DNA from: an uncultured Collinsella sp.
GTDB taxonomy: Bacteria; Actinomycetota; Coriobacteriia; Coriobacteriales; Coriobacteriaceae
NCBI GenBank assembly: GCA_902467875.1
Contig: CABQWP010000003.1
Coordinates: 1-64,000, forward strand
Direction of reading: 5' to 3'
Length of the DNA stretch: 64,000 bases
Shown piece after piece: positions 15,816 to 25,018 of this stretch; the stretch's first letter is position 1; each line of letters starts with the position of its first letter. The translations under genes were made by a program, and so were the position numbers. The notes beneath the pieces are model-generated. The model saw only the letters and a program-made list of their open reading frames with translations. It was not told where the DNA came from and made no database searches.

Positions 15816-16784
15816 CTAGTACTCGACAACACCCATATAGCGACGGAAATCGGGATCGTGATCAAACACCTTGCCGCGTGCAGCACGCAGCTCGCAGTTC
15901 ATGGCGTAGAACAGCACCGGGTCCAGATAGGCACGGACGCTCGCCGGCACGGCTTCCATACCGTACTCCTTGGCATCGAGCACCATCAGCGTATCGGTAT
16001 GCGTCTTAAGGAACGCCAGGGCGCGCTCGTCCATAGCACGGCACTCGCTGGAGCCCATCTGCAGGAAGTAAAAAACGCCATCCTGAGTAGCCTCGAAGGG
16101 GCCATGGAAGTACTCGGCAGAGTGGATGTAGCTGCAGTGCTGCCACTGCATCTCCATAAGAGAGCAGATAGCGAAACCGTAGGTCTGGCTAAAGTTGGGA
16201 CCGCTGCCCAGAATATAGAAGAACTCGTGCTCCTGGCAAAGCTTGGCAAAACGATCGCCCAGCTCGGCATTTACCTTCTCACGTGCCGGGGGAAGAATCT
16301 TATCCATCTCGGCGATACCGGCATACATATCGGCAAGATCGGCGTAGCCCTCCTGCTGATCGAGCAGCTCGGCCGCAAGCGACAGCGAAATGCCAGCGGG
16401 GACCTCGGCCTGCGGCACACCCTCGCCCCATGGGTAGACCCACGTGGTCCACTTGCCGGAGTCGATCTTGGATCCAGCGTTGTCGGTCTGGGCGATCACC
16501 GTAGCGCCGGCGGCAAGGGCAATCTCGCAGCCCTCGACGACCTCCGGGGTATTGCCACTGTGGCTGCAAGCGATGACCAGGGACTTCTCGCCCAGACGAC
16601 GCGGACGCATAATGTCGAATTCACGCGCGGTATAGATATACGAAGTGAAGGTGGTTGCCTCGCGCTGCAGAAGCTCATGAGCCGGGATCAAATCGATCAT
16701 GGAGCCACCGCAAGCAATCCAGTAGACGCTGTCGAACTTGCCCTTCTCGGCAATTGCCTCTTTGATCAGATCGCGTGCGTTCAT
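15816..16784 (-). CDS. frlB: SIS-domain fructosamine-6-phosphate deglycase, FrlB-like
   Basis: The 322-residue protein has two sugar-isomerase (SIS) domains: VYWIACGGSMIDL and ACSHSGNTPEVVEG in the first, YILGSGPNFSQTYG and SAEYFHGPFEA in the second. The end, FRRYMGVVEY, closely parallels the E. coli FrlB terminus. FrlB splits fructoselysine 6-phosphate into lysine and glucose 6-phosphate. The N-terminal glutaminase of GlmS is missing, as expected. The ATG at 16784 follows an AAAGGAA site, and the longer frame upstream lacks one. Confidence 0.87.
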   Translation of the reverse strand: MNARDLIKEAIAEKGKFDSVYWIACGGSMIDLIPAHELLQREATTFTSYIYTAREFDIMRPRRLGEKSLVIACSHSGNTPEVVEGCEIALAAGATVIAQTDNAGSKIDSGKWTTWVYPWGEGVPQAEVPAGISLSLAAELLDQQEGYADLADMYAGIAEMDKILPPAREKVNAELGDRFAKLCQEHEFFYILGSGPNFSQTYGFAICSLMEMQWQHCSYIHSAEYFHGPFEATQDGVFYFLQMGSSECRAMDERALAFLKTHTDTLMVLDAKEYGMEAVPASVRAYLDPVLFYAMNCELRAARGKVFDHDPDFRRYMGVVEY

Positions 16785-16846
16785 ATCCAGTTCCTTTCTT
16801 GTTTGGGCCGCAATCAATGACGTTGGTTGCGTGGCCGATAGTTGTT

Positions 16847-17698
16847 TTAGTCAATCAGATATTTCTCGAATGCGGCCATGTTCTTGGCATCAGCCGCCGC
16901 CGGGTCATCGTAGTAACGGCCGTCCGTAATTTCCTGGCCCAGCATGCCGTCGAAACCATGGACGTTGAGTGTGGCAACGAAGGCGTCCATATCGTGCTTG
17001 CCATCGCCCCACACCAGATGGCCATACGGGTCACCGTCGATAAAGTGCATCTCGTGAATTGCCCCATCACCAAAGGTGGCAAACCAGTCCTCGAGCGTCT
17101 CGCCAGCAACGCCCATCGCGGTTGTATCAACCATGGGCTGTAAATACGGGCTCGCGACCTCGTCAATCATGCGCTTCGCATCGGAAACCGTCGTCACAAG
17201 GTTGCTCTCCTCGGGACGCAGGCTTTCCATCGTAAGCACCAGACCGTGCTCGCCGGCATACTCCGCCAGAATGGACAAGTGCTCGCGGCTGCGCTTCCAG
17301 GCTTCCTCGCGGTCCTCGTCCCAGTCGCCCCAGCCCGAGTTGACGGACATACGGTCGCACCCAAGTACCTCGGCAAGCTCAATGCCGTGCTTAAAGTACG
17401 CCAGGCTGCGCTGTTCATGCAGCGGCTTGCGTGCGCAGTACTGCCAAGGATAGACAACATTCTCGGGGCACAGAGTACGATACCTAAGCCCACGGTCTGC
17501 AGCCTTTTTCGCCAGGACCTCAGCCTCAAAGTAGCCCGTATGGTCGAGCGTCACATGCGGCTCTGCGCACCACAGCTCAATGGACTCAAAGCCCAAACGC
17601 TGCTGCACATCAAGGAAGTAATCGAGCGACCACATGATGTAGTGGATATTCATGCCCGCAATCTGTTCGCGGCGCAGCGTCGGCTTGGATTCAGACAT
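16847..17698 (-). CDS. frlC: Sugar isomerase/epimerase TIM barrel, FrlC-like
   Basis: The 283-residue xylose-isomerase-like TIM-barrel protein has GFESIELWCAEPHV near the start, the metal-site segment LTMESLRPEESN in the middle, then VDTTAMGV and HEMHFIDGD. The Glu, Asp and His positions fit the divalent-metal centre of the family. E. coli FrlC is a fructoselysine 3-epimerase that allows psicoselysine use, and the location beside FrlB and FrlD makes that role likely here. It starts one base after the upstream amidohydrolase stop, so coupling is tight. Confidence 0.75.
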   Translation of the reverse strand: MSESKPTLRREQIAGMNIHYIMWSLDYFLDVQQRLGFESIELWCAEPHVTLDHTGYFEAEVLAKKAADRGLRYRTLCPENVVYPWQYCARKPLHEQRSLAYFKHGIELAEVLGCDRMSVNSGWGDWDEDREEAWKRSREHLSILAEYAGEHGLVLTMESLRPEESNLVTTVSDAKRMIDEVASPYLQPMVDTTAMGVAGETLEDWFATFGDGAIHEMHFIDGDPYGHLVWGDGKHDMDAFVATLNVHGFDGMLGQEITDGRYYDDPAAADAKNMAAFEKYLID

Positions 17699-17699
17699 C

Positions 17700-19283
17700 T
17701 TATGCCTCCTTATTTCGATCGAACACGATTTGTCCGTCCGACATCGTCATATCAACCGCAAGATCGCGTGCGTCGCGATAATCGAGGTCAAACACATCCC
17801 GATCGAGCACGCAGATATCGGCAAGCTTGCCGACCTCGAGCGTACCCAGCTCATCTTCGCGCATCAGATCGTACGCGCCCCCGGCAGTCCAAGCGCGCAA
17901 GAGCTCGACAAGCGTCAGCGTGTTGACCTCATTCACGGGCAGTCCGTCGGCGAAGAATCCGCCGCACGCGCTGTAGATTGACTCGCCCAGGCTCGGAATC
18001 AACAGCGGCAAATCCGTTCCACAGCACACCGTGCATCCGGAATCTTCCATGCCGCGGCGATTCCAGCTGTGCAAAAGTCGCGTCTCGCCAATTTGTCGAC
18101 GCATCATCGACAGGCAATCCTCGCGCCGGCCCAGCGTCAGAATCTGCGGATAGACCTCGCAAATTCCACCTAACTTGCCAAACTCGACAAGATCGGTCGG
18201 GTCAGAGTTCTCGAGATCGGTAATCGCATGGCGGCGAAGCATCCGTCCATGCTCGTCTCGAGGCAGCGAGGCATAGAGCGCCACGGTGCGACGAACGGCG
18301 CCATCACCCTGGCAATGCAAGGAATATCGGAAGCCGTCAGCATCAATTGCACGCAGCTCGCTTTCAATCAGATCCCACTCTGGCTCCTCGACGACCGTCT
18401 TGCCGGCAGCGCCCGCATCGGCCGTATCCTCATAGGGGTCAATCATCTCGGCAAGCCCCGCCCATACGCCGCGATCGGTCATACGGTTGAAGCCAGAAAA
18501 ACGAACGAACGGTCCCCGGAAGCGCTCTCGTGCCTCGCGAGCATATGCCAGATTTGCACCAGCGCCCACCGGCTGCGACATCATAGAGACGCGAACCGTC
18601 AGCTCGCCAGATTCCTCACGGCGAGCCATTTCGTCGGCAAAGCCGTAGTAGTCATCAAACGCCATCTCCTTGATGGCGGTAACGCCGCGCTCGTTAAGCA
18701 TGCTCATGTAGTCCGAATACCCCGCGCGCACCTCGGGCAACGCGAGGAAATCGCTCATCATGCGCCAGATCTTCTCGGCATAGCACGCCTGCGGTGTAAA
18801 ACCGTATCGCGCACTGGCGGCAGCATTGAGAACGCAGGTCTCCGCGCCCGGTGTAAAGCAGACGACAGGGATATCACCAAAAAACTCGTCAAACACAGCT
18901 GCCGTATTTGCGTTCTCGGCATCCGATGCCAACGTTTCGGATAGGTTGTGGCCAAAAGCCGCCGCGCAATCCGGATGATCTTCTTTCCATGCACGCAAGA
19001 GCGACACGGCCTCTTTGGCATCATCGATGCCGGACAGATCAGACCCCAACGTCCGCAGCGCCCAGCCTGTATAGAAGGTATGTACATCGATCAGACCAGG
19101 CATGACGGTGCGGTCGCCCAGATCAACTACCTCGTCCGCCTGGGTCAAATACGAAGCCACCTCACACTTGGTGCCAACCGCCTCAATTCGATTGCCACGG
19201 ACCGCTACGAAACCTTCAAACGGCAGGTCCCCCGTACCGGTAAAGACGCTCTTAGACGTCAGGACCGTTAAACGATCAGACAT
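17700..19283 (-). CDS. Amidohydrolase family 3 (YtcJ-like) metal hydrolase
   Basis: The 527-residue amidohydrolase has the N-terminal beta-sandwich (AVRGNRIEAVG), the GLIDVHTFYTG entry strand, YSLHCQGDGAVRRTV, and the C-terminal DLPLLIPSLGES and GTLEVGKLADICVLD. The first metal motif reads DVHTFYTG instead of the usual DxHxH, so the first metal site may be altered. YtcJ-type enzymes deacylate N-substituted amino acids or formamides. The position inside a fructosamine locus suggests it frees an acyl or peptide-blocked substrate, but this is inference. Its start overlaps nothing and lies nine bases after the transporter stop. Confidence 0.75.
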   Translation of the reverse strand: MSDRLTVLTSKSVFTGTGDLPFEGFVAVRGNRIEAVGTKCEVASYLTQADEVVDLGDRTVMPGLIDVHTFYTGWALRTLGSDLSGIDDAKEAVSLLRAWKEDHPDCAAAFGHNLSETLASDAENANTAAVFDEFFGDIPVVCFTPGAETCVLNAAASARYGFTPQACYAEKIWRMMSDFLALPEVRAGYSDYMSMLNERGVTAIKEMAFDDYYGFADEMARREESGELTVRVSMMSQPVGAGANLAYAREARERFRGPFVRFSGFNRMTDRGVWAGLAEMIDPYEDTADAGAAGKTVVEEPEWDLIESELRAIDADGFRYSLHCQGDGAVRRTVALYASLPRDEHGRMLRRHAITDLENSDPTDLVEFGKLGGICEVYPQILTLGRREDCLSMMRRQIGETRLLHSWNRRGMEDSGCTVCCGTDLPLLIPSLGESIYSACGGFFADGLPVNEVNTLTLVELLRAWTAGGAYDLMREDELGTLEVGKLADICVLDRDVFDLDYRDARDLAVDMTMSDGQIVFDRNKEA

Positions 19284-19292
19284 CACAACCAC

Positions 19293-20756
19293 CTACACCG
19301 GAAGCATGCCAGAGATTGCCGTTACGATCAGGCCAAAGACGACCATAAAAATGAAGAACTTCCAAATGGTCTTCCACCATTGACCAAACGAGATCTTTGC
19401 CACGGCAAGACCGGCAACCGTCATGCCCGCCACGGGACTGATGGTGTTGATGGTCTGATTAGCAAACTGGAGCGCGGTAACGGCGGCTTCGGGATTGAGG
19501 CCCATAAGCTCGGTCAGCGGACCCATGACGGGCATGGTGAGCGCCGCAAGTCCAGAGCTCGAGGGAACCAGCAAAGAGAGCAGGCCAAGGACGATATACA
19601 TAAACGTGGTGTAGACGGCGGCAGGTGCACCGGCCAGTGCAGTAGCGAGCGCCTGGAGGATGGTGTCGATGATCATGCCACCCTCTGCAATGACCAAGAT
19701 GCCGCGAGCGATGCCGATGACGATGGCGGCGTACGCAAAGTCGGCAATGCCTTTAACGAACTCCTCGGCGATCGTCTGCTGGTCAAGGCCGCCCAGGATA
19801 CCGGCAAGCAAGCCCATACCAAGGAACACGGCGGAAATCTCATTCATGTACCAGCCCTGGGTAACAAGACCCCAGACGATAATGCCCATACCGCAGGCAA
19901 AATCGATAAGCACGAGCTTCTGACGGGTAGTGAACTCTTCCTCGATGGAGGCATCGGTCACGGAAAACTCAACACGCTTGAGCTTGTCGTCCTCGTACGT
20001 AATGGACGACTCGGGGTTTTTCTTGACACGCATGGCATAGCGCATGGCCCACGCGATACCGACGGCAGTGAAGATGACCCAAGAAACGGCGCGCAGCCAC
20101 AGCTGAGGATTGCCCTCGATACCAATGATGCCTTGGGCGATCAAAACATTAAACGGGTCGATGGTCGAAGCACAATATCCCAGGTTAGGACCAAGGAAGC
20201 AGATGATAAACGCCGTCATCGAGTCATACCCGATACCCATCATGATGGGAATGAAGATGGCATAGAACGGCAGGGCTTCCTCAGACATACCAAACGTAGT
20301 GCCGCAAATGGACAGCAACGTCATCGTGATGGGAATGATGAGGATGTCCTTGTTCTTGAGCTTTTTAATCACACGGCTCATGCCGGCATTCAAAGCGTTG
20401 GTCTTGGTGATGACTGCGAACGATCCGCCAATCAATAAGACGAACGCAACGACGTCGGCAGCCTCCTGGATGCCCTTAGTAGGCGCTTGCAGGACCGCAA
20501 AGATATCCTGGCCCAGATTGATGGTCTCGCCGGTCTCGGAATCGGTGTAGTTCTTATCGACCTGTTCATAGGTTCCAGCAACGGCGACTTCACGCTCGCC
20601 CGCCGCTGTCGAAATCGTCTTGCGCTGATACTGACCAGAGGGAACGATCCAAGTCAGGACCGCAAAGACAACGATCAGCAAGAACATGATCGTATAGACA
20701 TGCGGTAATTTGAACTTAAAACGTCTGTTTGTCTTCTTCGCCTTCGTATCTGACAT
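19293..20756 (-). CDS. YfcC-family membrane transporter
   Basis: The 487-residue protein has about 12 hydrophobic segments and belongs to the YfcC/C4-dicarboxylate-carrier-like group (Pfam DcuC-related). Markers are the opening FKLPHVYTIMFLLIVVFAVL with TWIVPSGQY, the CGTTFGMSEEALPFY loop, and the late LVPSSSGLAALTMPVMGPL. YfcC proteins often accompany peptide or amino-acid amidohydrolases. Here it is likely the importer of the frl-type locus, replacing the FrlA permease of E. coli. The ATG at 20756 has GGAGG five bases upstream. Substrate is inferred only. Confidence 0.82.
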   Translation of the reverse strand: MSDTKAKKTNRRFKFKLPHVYTIMFLLIVVFAVLTWIVPSGQYQRKTISTAAGEREVAVAGTYEQVDKNYTDSETGETINLGQDIFAVLQAPTKGIQEAADVVAFVLLIGGSFAVITKTNALNAGMSRVIKKLKNKDILIIPITMTLLSICGTTFGMSEEALPFYAIFIPIMMGIGYDSMTAFIICFLGPNLGYCASTIDPFNVLIAQGIIGIEGNPQLWLRAVSWVIFTAVGIAWAMRYAMRVKKNPESSITYEDDKLKRVEFSVTDASIEEEFTTRQKLVLIDFACGMGIIVWGLVTQGWYMNEISAVFLGMGLLAGILGGLDQQTIAEEFVKGIADFAYAAIVIGIARGILVIAEGGMIIDTILQALATALAGAPAAVYTTFMYIVLGLLSLLVPSSSGLAALTMPVMGPLTELMGLNPEAAVTALQFANQTINTISPVAGMTVAGLAVAKISFGQWWKTIWKFFIFMVVFGLIVTAISGMLPV

Positions 20757-20926
20757 AGATACCTCCAAAGAACTCGAGACTGCATCACATCTCGCTTCAA
20801 CGCCTGCGCAAGGCAAACGTTCTATGACGTTCCATAGATTACCAGCAGCTTTTCCCATCATCAAGATAATTTCAAACTGATTGCCGCGACGCGGTTGAAC
20901 GGTTGCGTTCGCGCCGTGAACGGTAT

Positions 20927-20962
20927 GGAAACGCCCGGTGAGATAATCCACCGGGCGTTTCC
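20927..20962 (-). terminator. Perfect 14-bp hairpin after the gntR gene
   Basis: GGAAACGCCCGGTG/CACCGGGCGTTTCC encloses eight bases, 13 bases after the regulator's stop. No long T run follows, so it may be a partial terminator or mRNA stabiliser between regulator and transporter. Confidence 0.65.
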
Positions 20963-20974
20963 ATTCGCAATGTC

Positions 20975-21718
20975 CTAGATGTCAAAAACGTAGCGAGACC
21001 CAATGATCCGCTGACGACCGATGATAAACGGCCGCCGCTGCTCATCGAAAAAGAAGGCTTCCATATAAAACAAGGGTTCGCCAACGGGAACTGCCAACAG
21101 TCGAGCGACCTCGGGCGACGCGCACGCGATCTCGAGCGTGCACGGGTCGGTAAACGCGGGCGTGCGGCCCGTCCGGTTGCGCACGAACTCAAAAATGGAT
21201 TGGTTAGATAGAGGTGCCGTTGATAGATAGGCGTTGTCCTCGTAAACATATATGTTGTTCTCGAGCATGACAGGGACGCCATCGGCAGTGCGCACGCGCT
21301 CAACGCAAATCAAGTCAGTTCCAACGGGAACACCAAAGAACTGTGCTTCGGTGGAATCCGCCGGCAGTATCTTTCTCGAAATGACACACGCCCCCGGTTC
21401 CATTCCGTTAACGCGGCATGCGTCCGAAAAACTCTGGACGTCATCCTTCTGGCGAATCTTGCGCTTGAGCTTGGGGGCATTGACAAACGTGCCTTTCCCC
21501 TGTCGCTTCGTTAGATAGCCCTGCTGGACGAGCTCCTCAATAGCGCGTCGCACGGTAACGCGGCCAACTTTATAGCTCTCAGCCAATTCGAATTCGTTGG
21601 GTATCCGCGCGCCTGCCTTGTAGGCGCCGGAGTTGATTTCGTTTTTAATGATATCAATGACCTGTTGGTACAGCGGTATCGCTGCTTTACCGTCAGTTGG
21701 CCCTTCAGTCGGTGGCAT
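20975..21718 (-). CDS. GntR/HutC-family regulator with UTRA domain, FrlR-like
   Basis: The 247-residue regulator has a winged-helix DNA-binding domain in residues 12-80 (PLYQQVIDIIKNEINSGAY, then RVTVRRAIEELVQQGYL, and the wing RQGKGTFV). A UTRA effector domain runs from about 100 to the end, with PVMLENNIYV and FYMEAFFFDE. UTRA domains bind phosphosugars or related small molecules. It is the first gene of the fructosamine locus and probably controls it in response to a fructosamine 6-phosphate. An ATG at 21718 is used, but its ribosome site is not strong. Confidence 0.85.
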   Translation of the reverse strand: MPPTEGPTDGKAAIPLYQQVIDIIKNEINSGAYKAGARIPNEFELAESYKVGRVTVRRAIEELVQQGYLTKRQGKGTFVNAPKLKRKIRQKDDVQSFSDACRVNGMEPGACVISRKILPADSTEAQFFGVPVGTDLICVERVRTADGVPVMLENNIYVYEDNAYLSTAPLSNQSIFEFVRNRTGRTPAFTDPCTLEIACASPEVARLLAVPVGEPLFYMEAFFFDEQRRPFIIGRQRIIGSRYVFDI

Positions 21719-21868
21719 ATACCCTCTCCCAGCACAATTAAGTCTAAAGCGGGCCCAAGGGCATTCAGCAAGCCCTTAAGCCCGCATTAGCTTAAAGTAT
21801 GCTAGGTGTCGCACCAAAATGTTAGCTATTTACTCATCAGACCCGAAAAACGCGCAACTACCGCGATC

Positions 21869-22528
21869 CTAAGAAAGCGTGAGCAGTTCCGGCAGCTGGT
21901 CGATAATCTTGTCCGCGGCATCCTGGCTAAAGCCAAAGCGCTCCTCGCGCTTGGCAATGACTGTCAGGCCGGCTCGCTTGCCGGCAGTGATGCCAGGCAC
22001 CGAATCCTCGACGCAGCAGCAGCGATTCGCGGGCAGCCCCAGCAGGTCCAGCGCATGCAGGTAGATGTCGGGCTCGGGCTTGCTCTCCTTAAACTGCTCG
22101 CCGCTCACCACATACTCAAAGGCATCCGACAGCCCGCATGCGTTGAGCACTTCCTCGATGCTATCCATGGGAGACGAGCTGGCAAGCGCCACGCGAACGC
22201 CACGGCGCGGCAGCTCTCGAATCGTATCCACGGCGCCTGGGTTAATCAAAGCCTGATAGTCGCGCGGACGCTTATGCGCCCACTCGTTCCAACGGGCCAA
22301 CGCTTCCTCGCCAGTGAAATGCCCCTTACCGGCGCGCTCAAACCAATCGACCAGCATATGCAGGAAGAACTGGTGCGAAGTACCGACCTGCCCATTCAAC
22401 TCCTCTTGAGTCAGGTTAAGCCCAAGCTCCTTGGCAAACGCGGCAGTCTCGCCCAGGTAGTAATACTCGGTATCGACAATCACGCCGTCCATGTCAAAGA
22501 TAACGGCGTCGAACGGAAATGCGGACAC
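21869..22528 (-). CDS. HAD-superfamily phosphatase, beta-phosphoglucomutase-like
   Basis: The 219-residue HAD hydrolase of cap subclass I has motif I DMDGVIVD near residue 10, motif II LASSSP, the Lys of KESKPEPDIYLHAL, and motif IV VEDSVPGITAGKRAG. The pattern fits beta-phosphoglucomutase or phosphoglycolate/sugar-phosphate phosphatases, and the substrate is not evident. I use the GTG at 22528, preceded by GGGAGG at a good distance. In-frame codons further upstream run through the terminator of the previous gene and are unlikely to be read. Confidence 0.8.
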   Translation of the reverse strand: MSAFPFDAVIFDMDGVIVDTEYYYLGETAAFAKELGLNLTQEELNGQVGTSHQFFLHMLVDWFERAGKGHFTGEEALARWNEWAHKRPRDYQALINPGAVDTIRELPRRGVRVALASSSPMDSIEEVLNACGLSDAFEYVVSGEQFKESKPEPDIYLHALDLLGLPANRCCCVEDSVPGITAGKRAGLTVIAKREERFGFSQDAADKIIDQLPELLTLS

Positions 22529-22543
22529 GGCACCCTCCCTAAC

Positions 22544-22569
22544 AAAAGGGCGCCCGCAAGCGGACGCCC
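22544..22569 (-). terminator. Intrinsic terminator after the Cof-type gene
   Basis: GGGCGTCCGC-TTGC-GGGCGCCC on the minus strand has one mismatch and TTTTG after it. It lies 22 bases past the stop at 22592. Confidence 0.85.
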
Positions 22570-22591
22570 GAGCCATGCACTATCGGCGATT

Positions 22592-23434
22592 CTAACCCAG
22601 CAGCTTATCCAGCGCCACCGCAATGCCGTCTTCGTTATTATTGGCGGTCACCATCTGGGCCACAGCCTTGACCTCATCGACGGCGTTGCCCATGGCAACA
22701 CCGGTTCCGGCCCACTCAATCATAGACTTGTCATTCTGGCCGTCGCCAAACGAGACGACCTCGCTGGCATCGATGCCGAGCTTGGGCAGGGCACCCTCGA
22801 GCGCGCGGGCCTTGTCAATACCGGGCGCCGTGTACTCAAAGTACCAGTCGGCCGTAAACATACCCGAAAGCGTCTGGGTAAAGGGCGCGTACATCTCCTC
22901 GTAATGCGCTTGCAGATAGGCCGGGTCGCCCGCCGTCAGCAGCTTGTCCACGGGATAAGCATCAGCGACCTCATGCAGGCTCTCCACCTCGCGAATCTTA
23001 AGATCGCACGCGTCGCGCTCATACTTGACGATGTTTTTCTGCGAGCCATCCGGCAGCGTAATCATGCAATGGTACGAGTCCTCGACGTGCAAATCGCGAC
23101 CGAGCGAAATCATAGGGATCACGTCAAAATTACGCAGGTGATCAATCAGGCGATGCAATTCGTCGGCAGGCATAGCCTGATCGAACAGCACCTCGTCGGT
23201 CTGGGCATCGACGACGTGTGCGCCGTTAAAGGCCACCAGCAGACCGTCATGGTTTTGAAGGTCGAGCTCCTGCGCCAAGGCGTGCAGCCCCCATGCGGGA
23301 CGGCCCGACGCCAAGATGAGCTTAATGCCCGACTCCTGCGCAGCGAGCAGCTTCTCGCGCGTACGCGGGCTAATCACTTTCTGGTCGTTGGTGAGCGTAC
23401 CGTCAATATCCATCGCGATGGCTTTGATTGCCAT
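22592..23434 (-). CDS. Cof-type HAD phosphatase
   Basis: The 280-residue HAD hydrolase with a C2B cap has motif I AMDIDGTLTNDQ at residue 6, motif II LASGRP, and the late VVSFGDGQNDKSMIEWAG and GVAMGNAVDEV of the Cof/YidA group. Such enzymes dephosphorylate sugar phosphates or flavin and pyridoxal phosphates. The exact substrate is not predictable. GGGAGG precedes the ATG at 23434. It stands on its own transcript or with deoC upstream. Confidence 0.85.
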   Translation of the reverse strand: MAIKAIAMDIDGTLTNDQKVISPRTREKLLAAQESGIKLILASGRPAWGLHALAQELDLQNHDGLLVAFNGAHVVDAQTDEVLFDQAMPADELHRLIDHLRNFDVIPMISLGRDLHVEDSYHCMITLPDGSQKNIVKYERDACDLKIREVESLHEVADAYPVDKLLTAGDPAYLQAHYEEMYAPFTQTLSGMFTADWYFEYTAPGIDKARALEGALPKLGIDASEVVSFGDGQNDKSMIEWAGTGVAMGNAVDEVKAVAQMVTANNNEDGIAVALDKLLG

Positions 23435-23583
23435 ATATGCCTCCCTGTCATTGAATAACCTTGTCTGAGTCATCATACAGAACAGCCACCGCGACTCCGT
23501 TTGCAACGGGAAAAATGTCATATTGTCCCGAACATGAACGGCGTGTGGTCGTGAAGCTTTATCGCTCAGGTCAAATACGTCTG

Positions 23584-24258
23584 CTAGCGACGCTCATCCG
23601 TCGGTGCGCCCTCGACGATCGCGATGCCCGCCGATGCACCTAACGCGCTGGCGCCGGCCTCGATGAATGCGCAAGCCTCTTCGTAATTATGGATACCGCC
23701 CGCCGCCTTGATTGCCACGGCATCGCCGAGCACCTCGTGCATCAGCCGCACGTCCTCGAGCTTAGCACCGCCAAAGCTTCTGCCGGTCGATGTCTTAAGG
23801 AATCCCGGCTTGGCCTCCAGCGCGATCTCGCATACACGGCGCTTGGCGGCGTCGTCGCCGTCCAGCTTGCACATCTCGACGATTACCTTGTCAGTGATGC
23901 CATGCGCGCGACAAAAATCAGCAATGGTAGTCATCTCGCGCTCGATGGCATCAAAATCGCGGTTCTCGATCGACCCCTGATTCAAAACGTAGTCAATCTC
24001 GGTAAAGCCACACACAGCGTATTCCTCAAACCTCGCAAGCTTCTCCTCAAGCGTCATAGTGCCCTGGGGAAAGTCGATGGCGCCGGCAAGGATGATGTCA
24101 GAGCCCTCGAGCATGGCGCGGCCCGTCTCGTACTCCTGAAGGTTCGCAAATACGCAGCGAAAGTTGTACTTTAACGCCTTCTCGACATACTGCTCAAACG
24201 TGTCCTCGGGGGCATCGATATAGTCGATGTATTTATTGATGGGTTTGGCAAGCGTCAT
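23584..24258 (-). CDS. deoC: Deoxyribose-phosphate aldolase
   Basis: The 224-residue TIM-barrel aldolase splits deoxyribose 5-phosphate into acetaldehyde and glyceraldehyde 3-phosphate. The Schiff-base lysine lies in PGFLKTSTGRSFGGA, the second lysine in AIKAAGGIH, and the proton-relay Asp in the GAIDFPQG/DYVLN region. Length is within the family range. AAGGAGG sits six bases before the ATG at 24258. A 9-bp hairpin and a TGTAAA-N6-TTTACA palindrome lie upstream and may be regulatory. Confidence 0.9.
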   Translation of the reverse strand: MTLAKPINKYIDYIDAPEDTFEQYVEKALKYNFRCVFANLQEYETGRAMLEGSDIILAGAIDFPQGTMTLEEKLARFEEYAVCGFTEIDYVLNQGSIENRDFDAIEREMTTIADFCRAHGITDKVIVEMCKLDGDDAAKRRVCEIALEAKPGFLKTSTGRSFGGAKLEDVRLMHEVLGDAVAIKAAGGIHNYEEACAFIEAGASALGASAGIAIVEGAPTDERR

Positions 24259-24378
24259 GCTGGGCCTCCTTGTTCAGGACTGACAACCGATTCGTGGTTT
24301 CACGCGAAAAACCACGTTCAATGTACGCCCGACATGCAAGGACAGCGTCCGCATTCCGACAAGTGGTATGAAATTAGC

Positions 24379-24396
24379 TGTAAACGTATATTTACA
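24379..24396. promoter_or_regulatory. TGTAAA-N6-TTTACA palindrome upstream of deoC
   Basis: A perfect 6-bp inverted repeat with a six-base spacer, CGTATA, lies about 120 bases before deoC. The same half-site is seen, inverted, at 8213-8228. Operator function is guessed from symmetry alone. Confidence 0.35.
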
Positions 24397-24477
24397 GACA
24401 GCGAATGGCACCGCACGCGGATGCCGACAGCAAGACATCCCCCCCCCTCAATACACCCTCATGCCCATTTAAATAGC

Positions 24478-24570
24478 AAGGGACCCGTATCTGTTGGGAT
24501 ACGGGCCCCTTTCGGCCATGACCTATCTCAGCAACAAAGACTACTTGCGGTGAGCGCGGTAGAACTCGAT
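24478..24570 (-). pseudogene. Displaced 3' end of pgi with its terminator, att-like
   Basis: Positions 24480-24570 align without gaps to 27982-28072, the last ten codons of pgi plus its terminator. By eye 71 of 91 bases are identical. The 30 bases from 24541 to 24570 encode IEFYRAHRK and a stop, and differ from pgi at three third-codon positions only. Nothing pgi-like continues above 24570. The terminator hairpin 24480-24509 matches the pgi terminator better in inverted orientation (about 30 of 33). This is the pattern left when an element inserts at a gene's 3' end and restores it. A run of nine C lies at 24439-24447. Confidence 0.8.
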
Positions 24571-24662
24571 CGCACCATCTTATCCGAGCCGGGGCACGTT
24601 CGCATAGCGTGGCGCGTGACGGTTGCAAAACCACCCCATTTGAAACAAACGCAAAAAAGTAC

Positions 24663-24691
24663 TTGCAAAGACGCGTTCCGACATATAAGTT
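24663..24691 (+). promoter_or_regulatory. tRNA-type promoter facing into the island
   Basis: TTGCAA (24663-24668) and TAAGTT (24686-24691) are 17 bases apart. The upstream run AAAAAAGTACTTGC is identical to that before the tRNA-Gly promoter at 61068-61096. No tRNA follows. A small ACCGC-CGTT-GCGGT hairpin comes first, then about 320 bases of leader before the gene at 25035. Confidence 0.45.
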
Positions 24692-24953
24692 GATAAAAGA
24701 CCGCCGTTGCGGTTTTAAGTAGATCGAGCATATGAAATTTCAGTTTTTAGCGTGTAAGAGAAAGAAGATCGGCAAAGTACAACCCCAAACGCAATGACAA
24801 CTTAATGAGGTAACTGCCACATGTGAGGCACCCAGGGCATTGCTGTCTCGATTTTGAGCACGATGCCTTCCGCCTTGCATGGGCCGTTCCATCCCGCCCC
24901 TGCAGCAACTGCCTCACGGGCTCATTGAAAACCGCATAGCACCCCAACGTCAG

Positions 24954-25018
24954 CACATCACCCACGGCAAGCACATCACTCACGACAACCAACACATCAA
25001 CAAACAGCACGAACATCA
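24954..25018 (+). repeat. CACATCA iterations in the leader of the island's first gene
   Basis: CACATCA occurs at 24954, 24972 and 24993, and ACATCA at 25013, with spacings of 18-21 bases in a nearly G-free A/C tract. It could be protein-binding iterons or an unstructured translation enhancer. It is too irregular for CRISPR. Confidence 0.45.

Noticed and set aside
24700..24810. 21-codon frame (MKFQFLACKRKK) in the island leader as a toxin or leader peptide
   Set aside because: It has no convincing ribosome site and no membrane segment or paired RNA.
24954..25018. CACATCA repeats as a CRISPR array
   Set aside because: Units are seven bases with uneven spacing, there are no proper spacers, and no cas gene is nearby.
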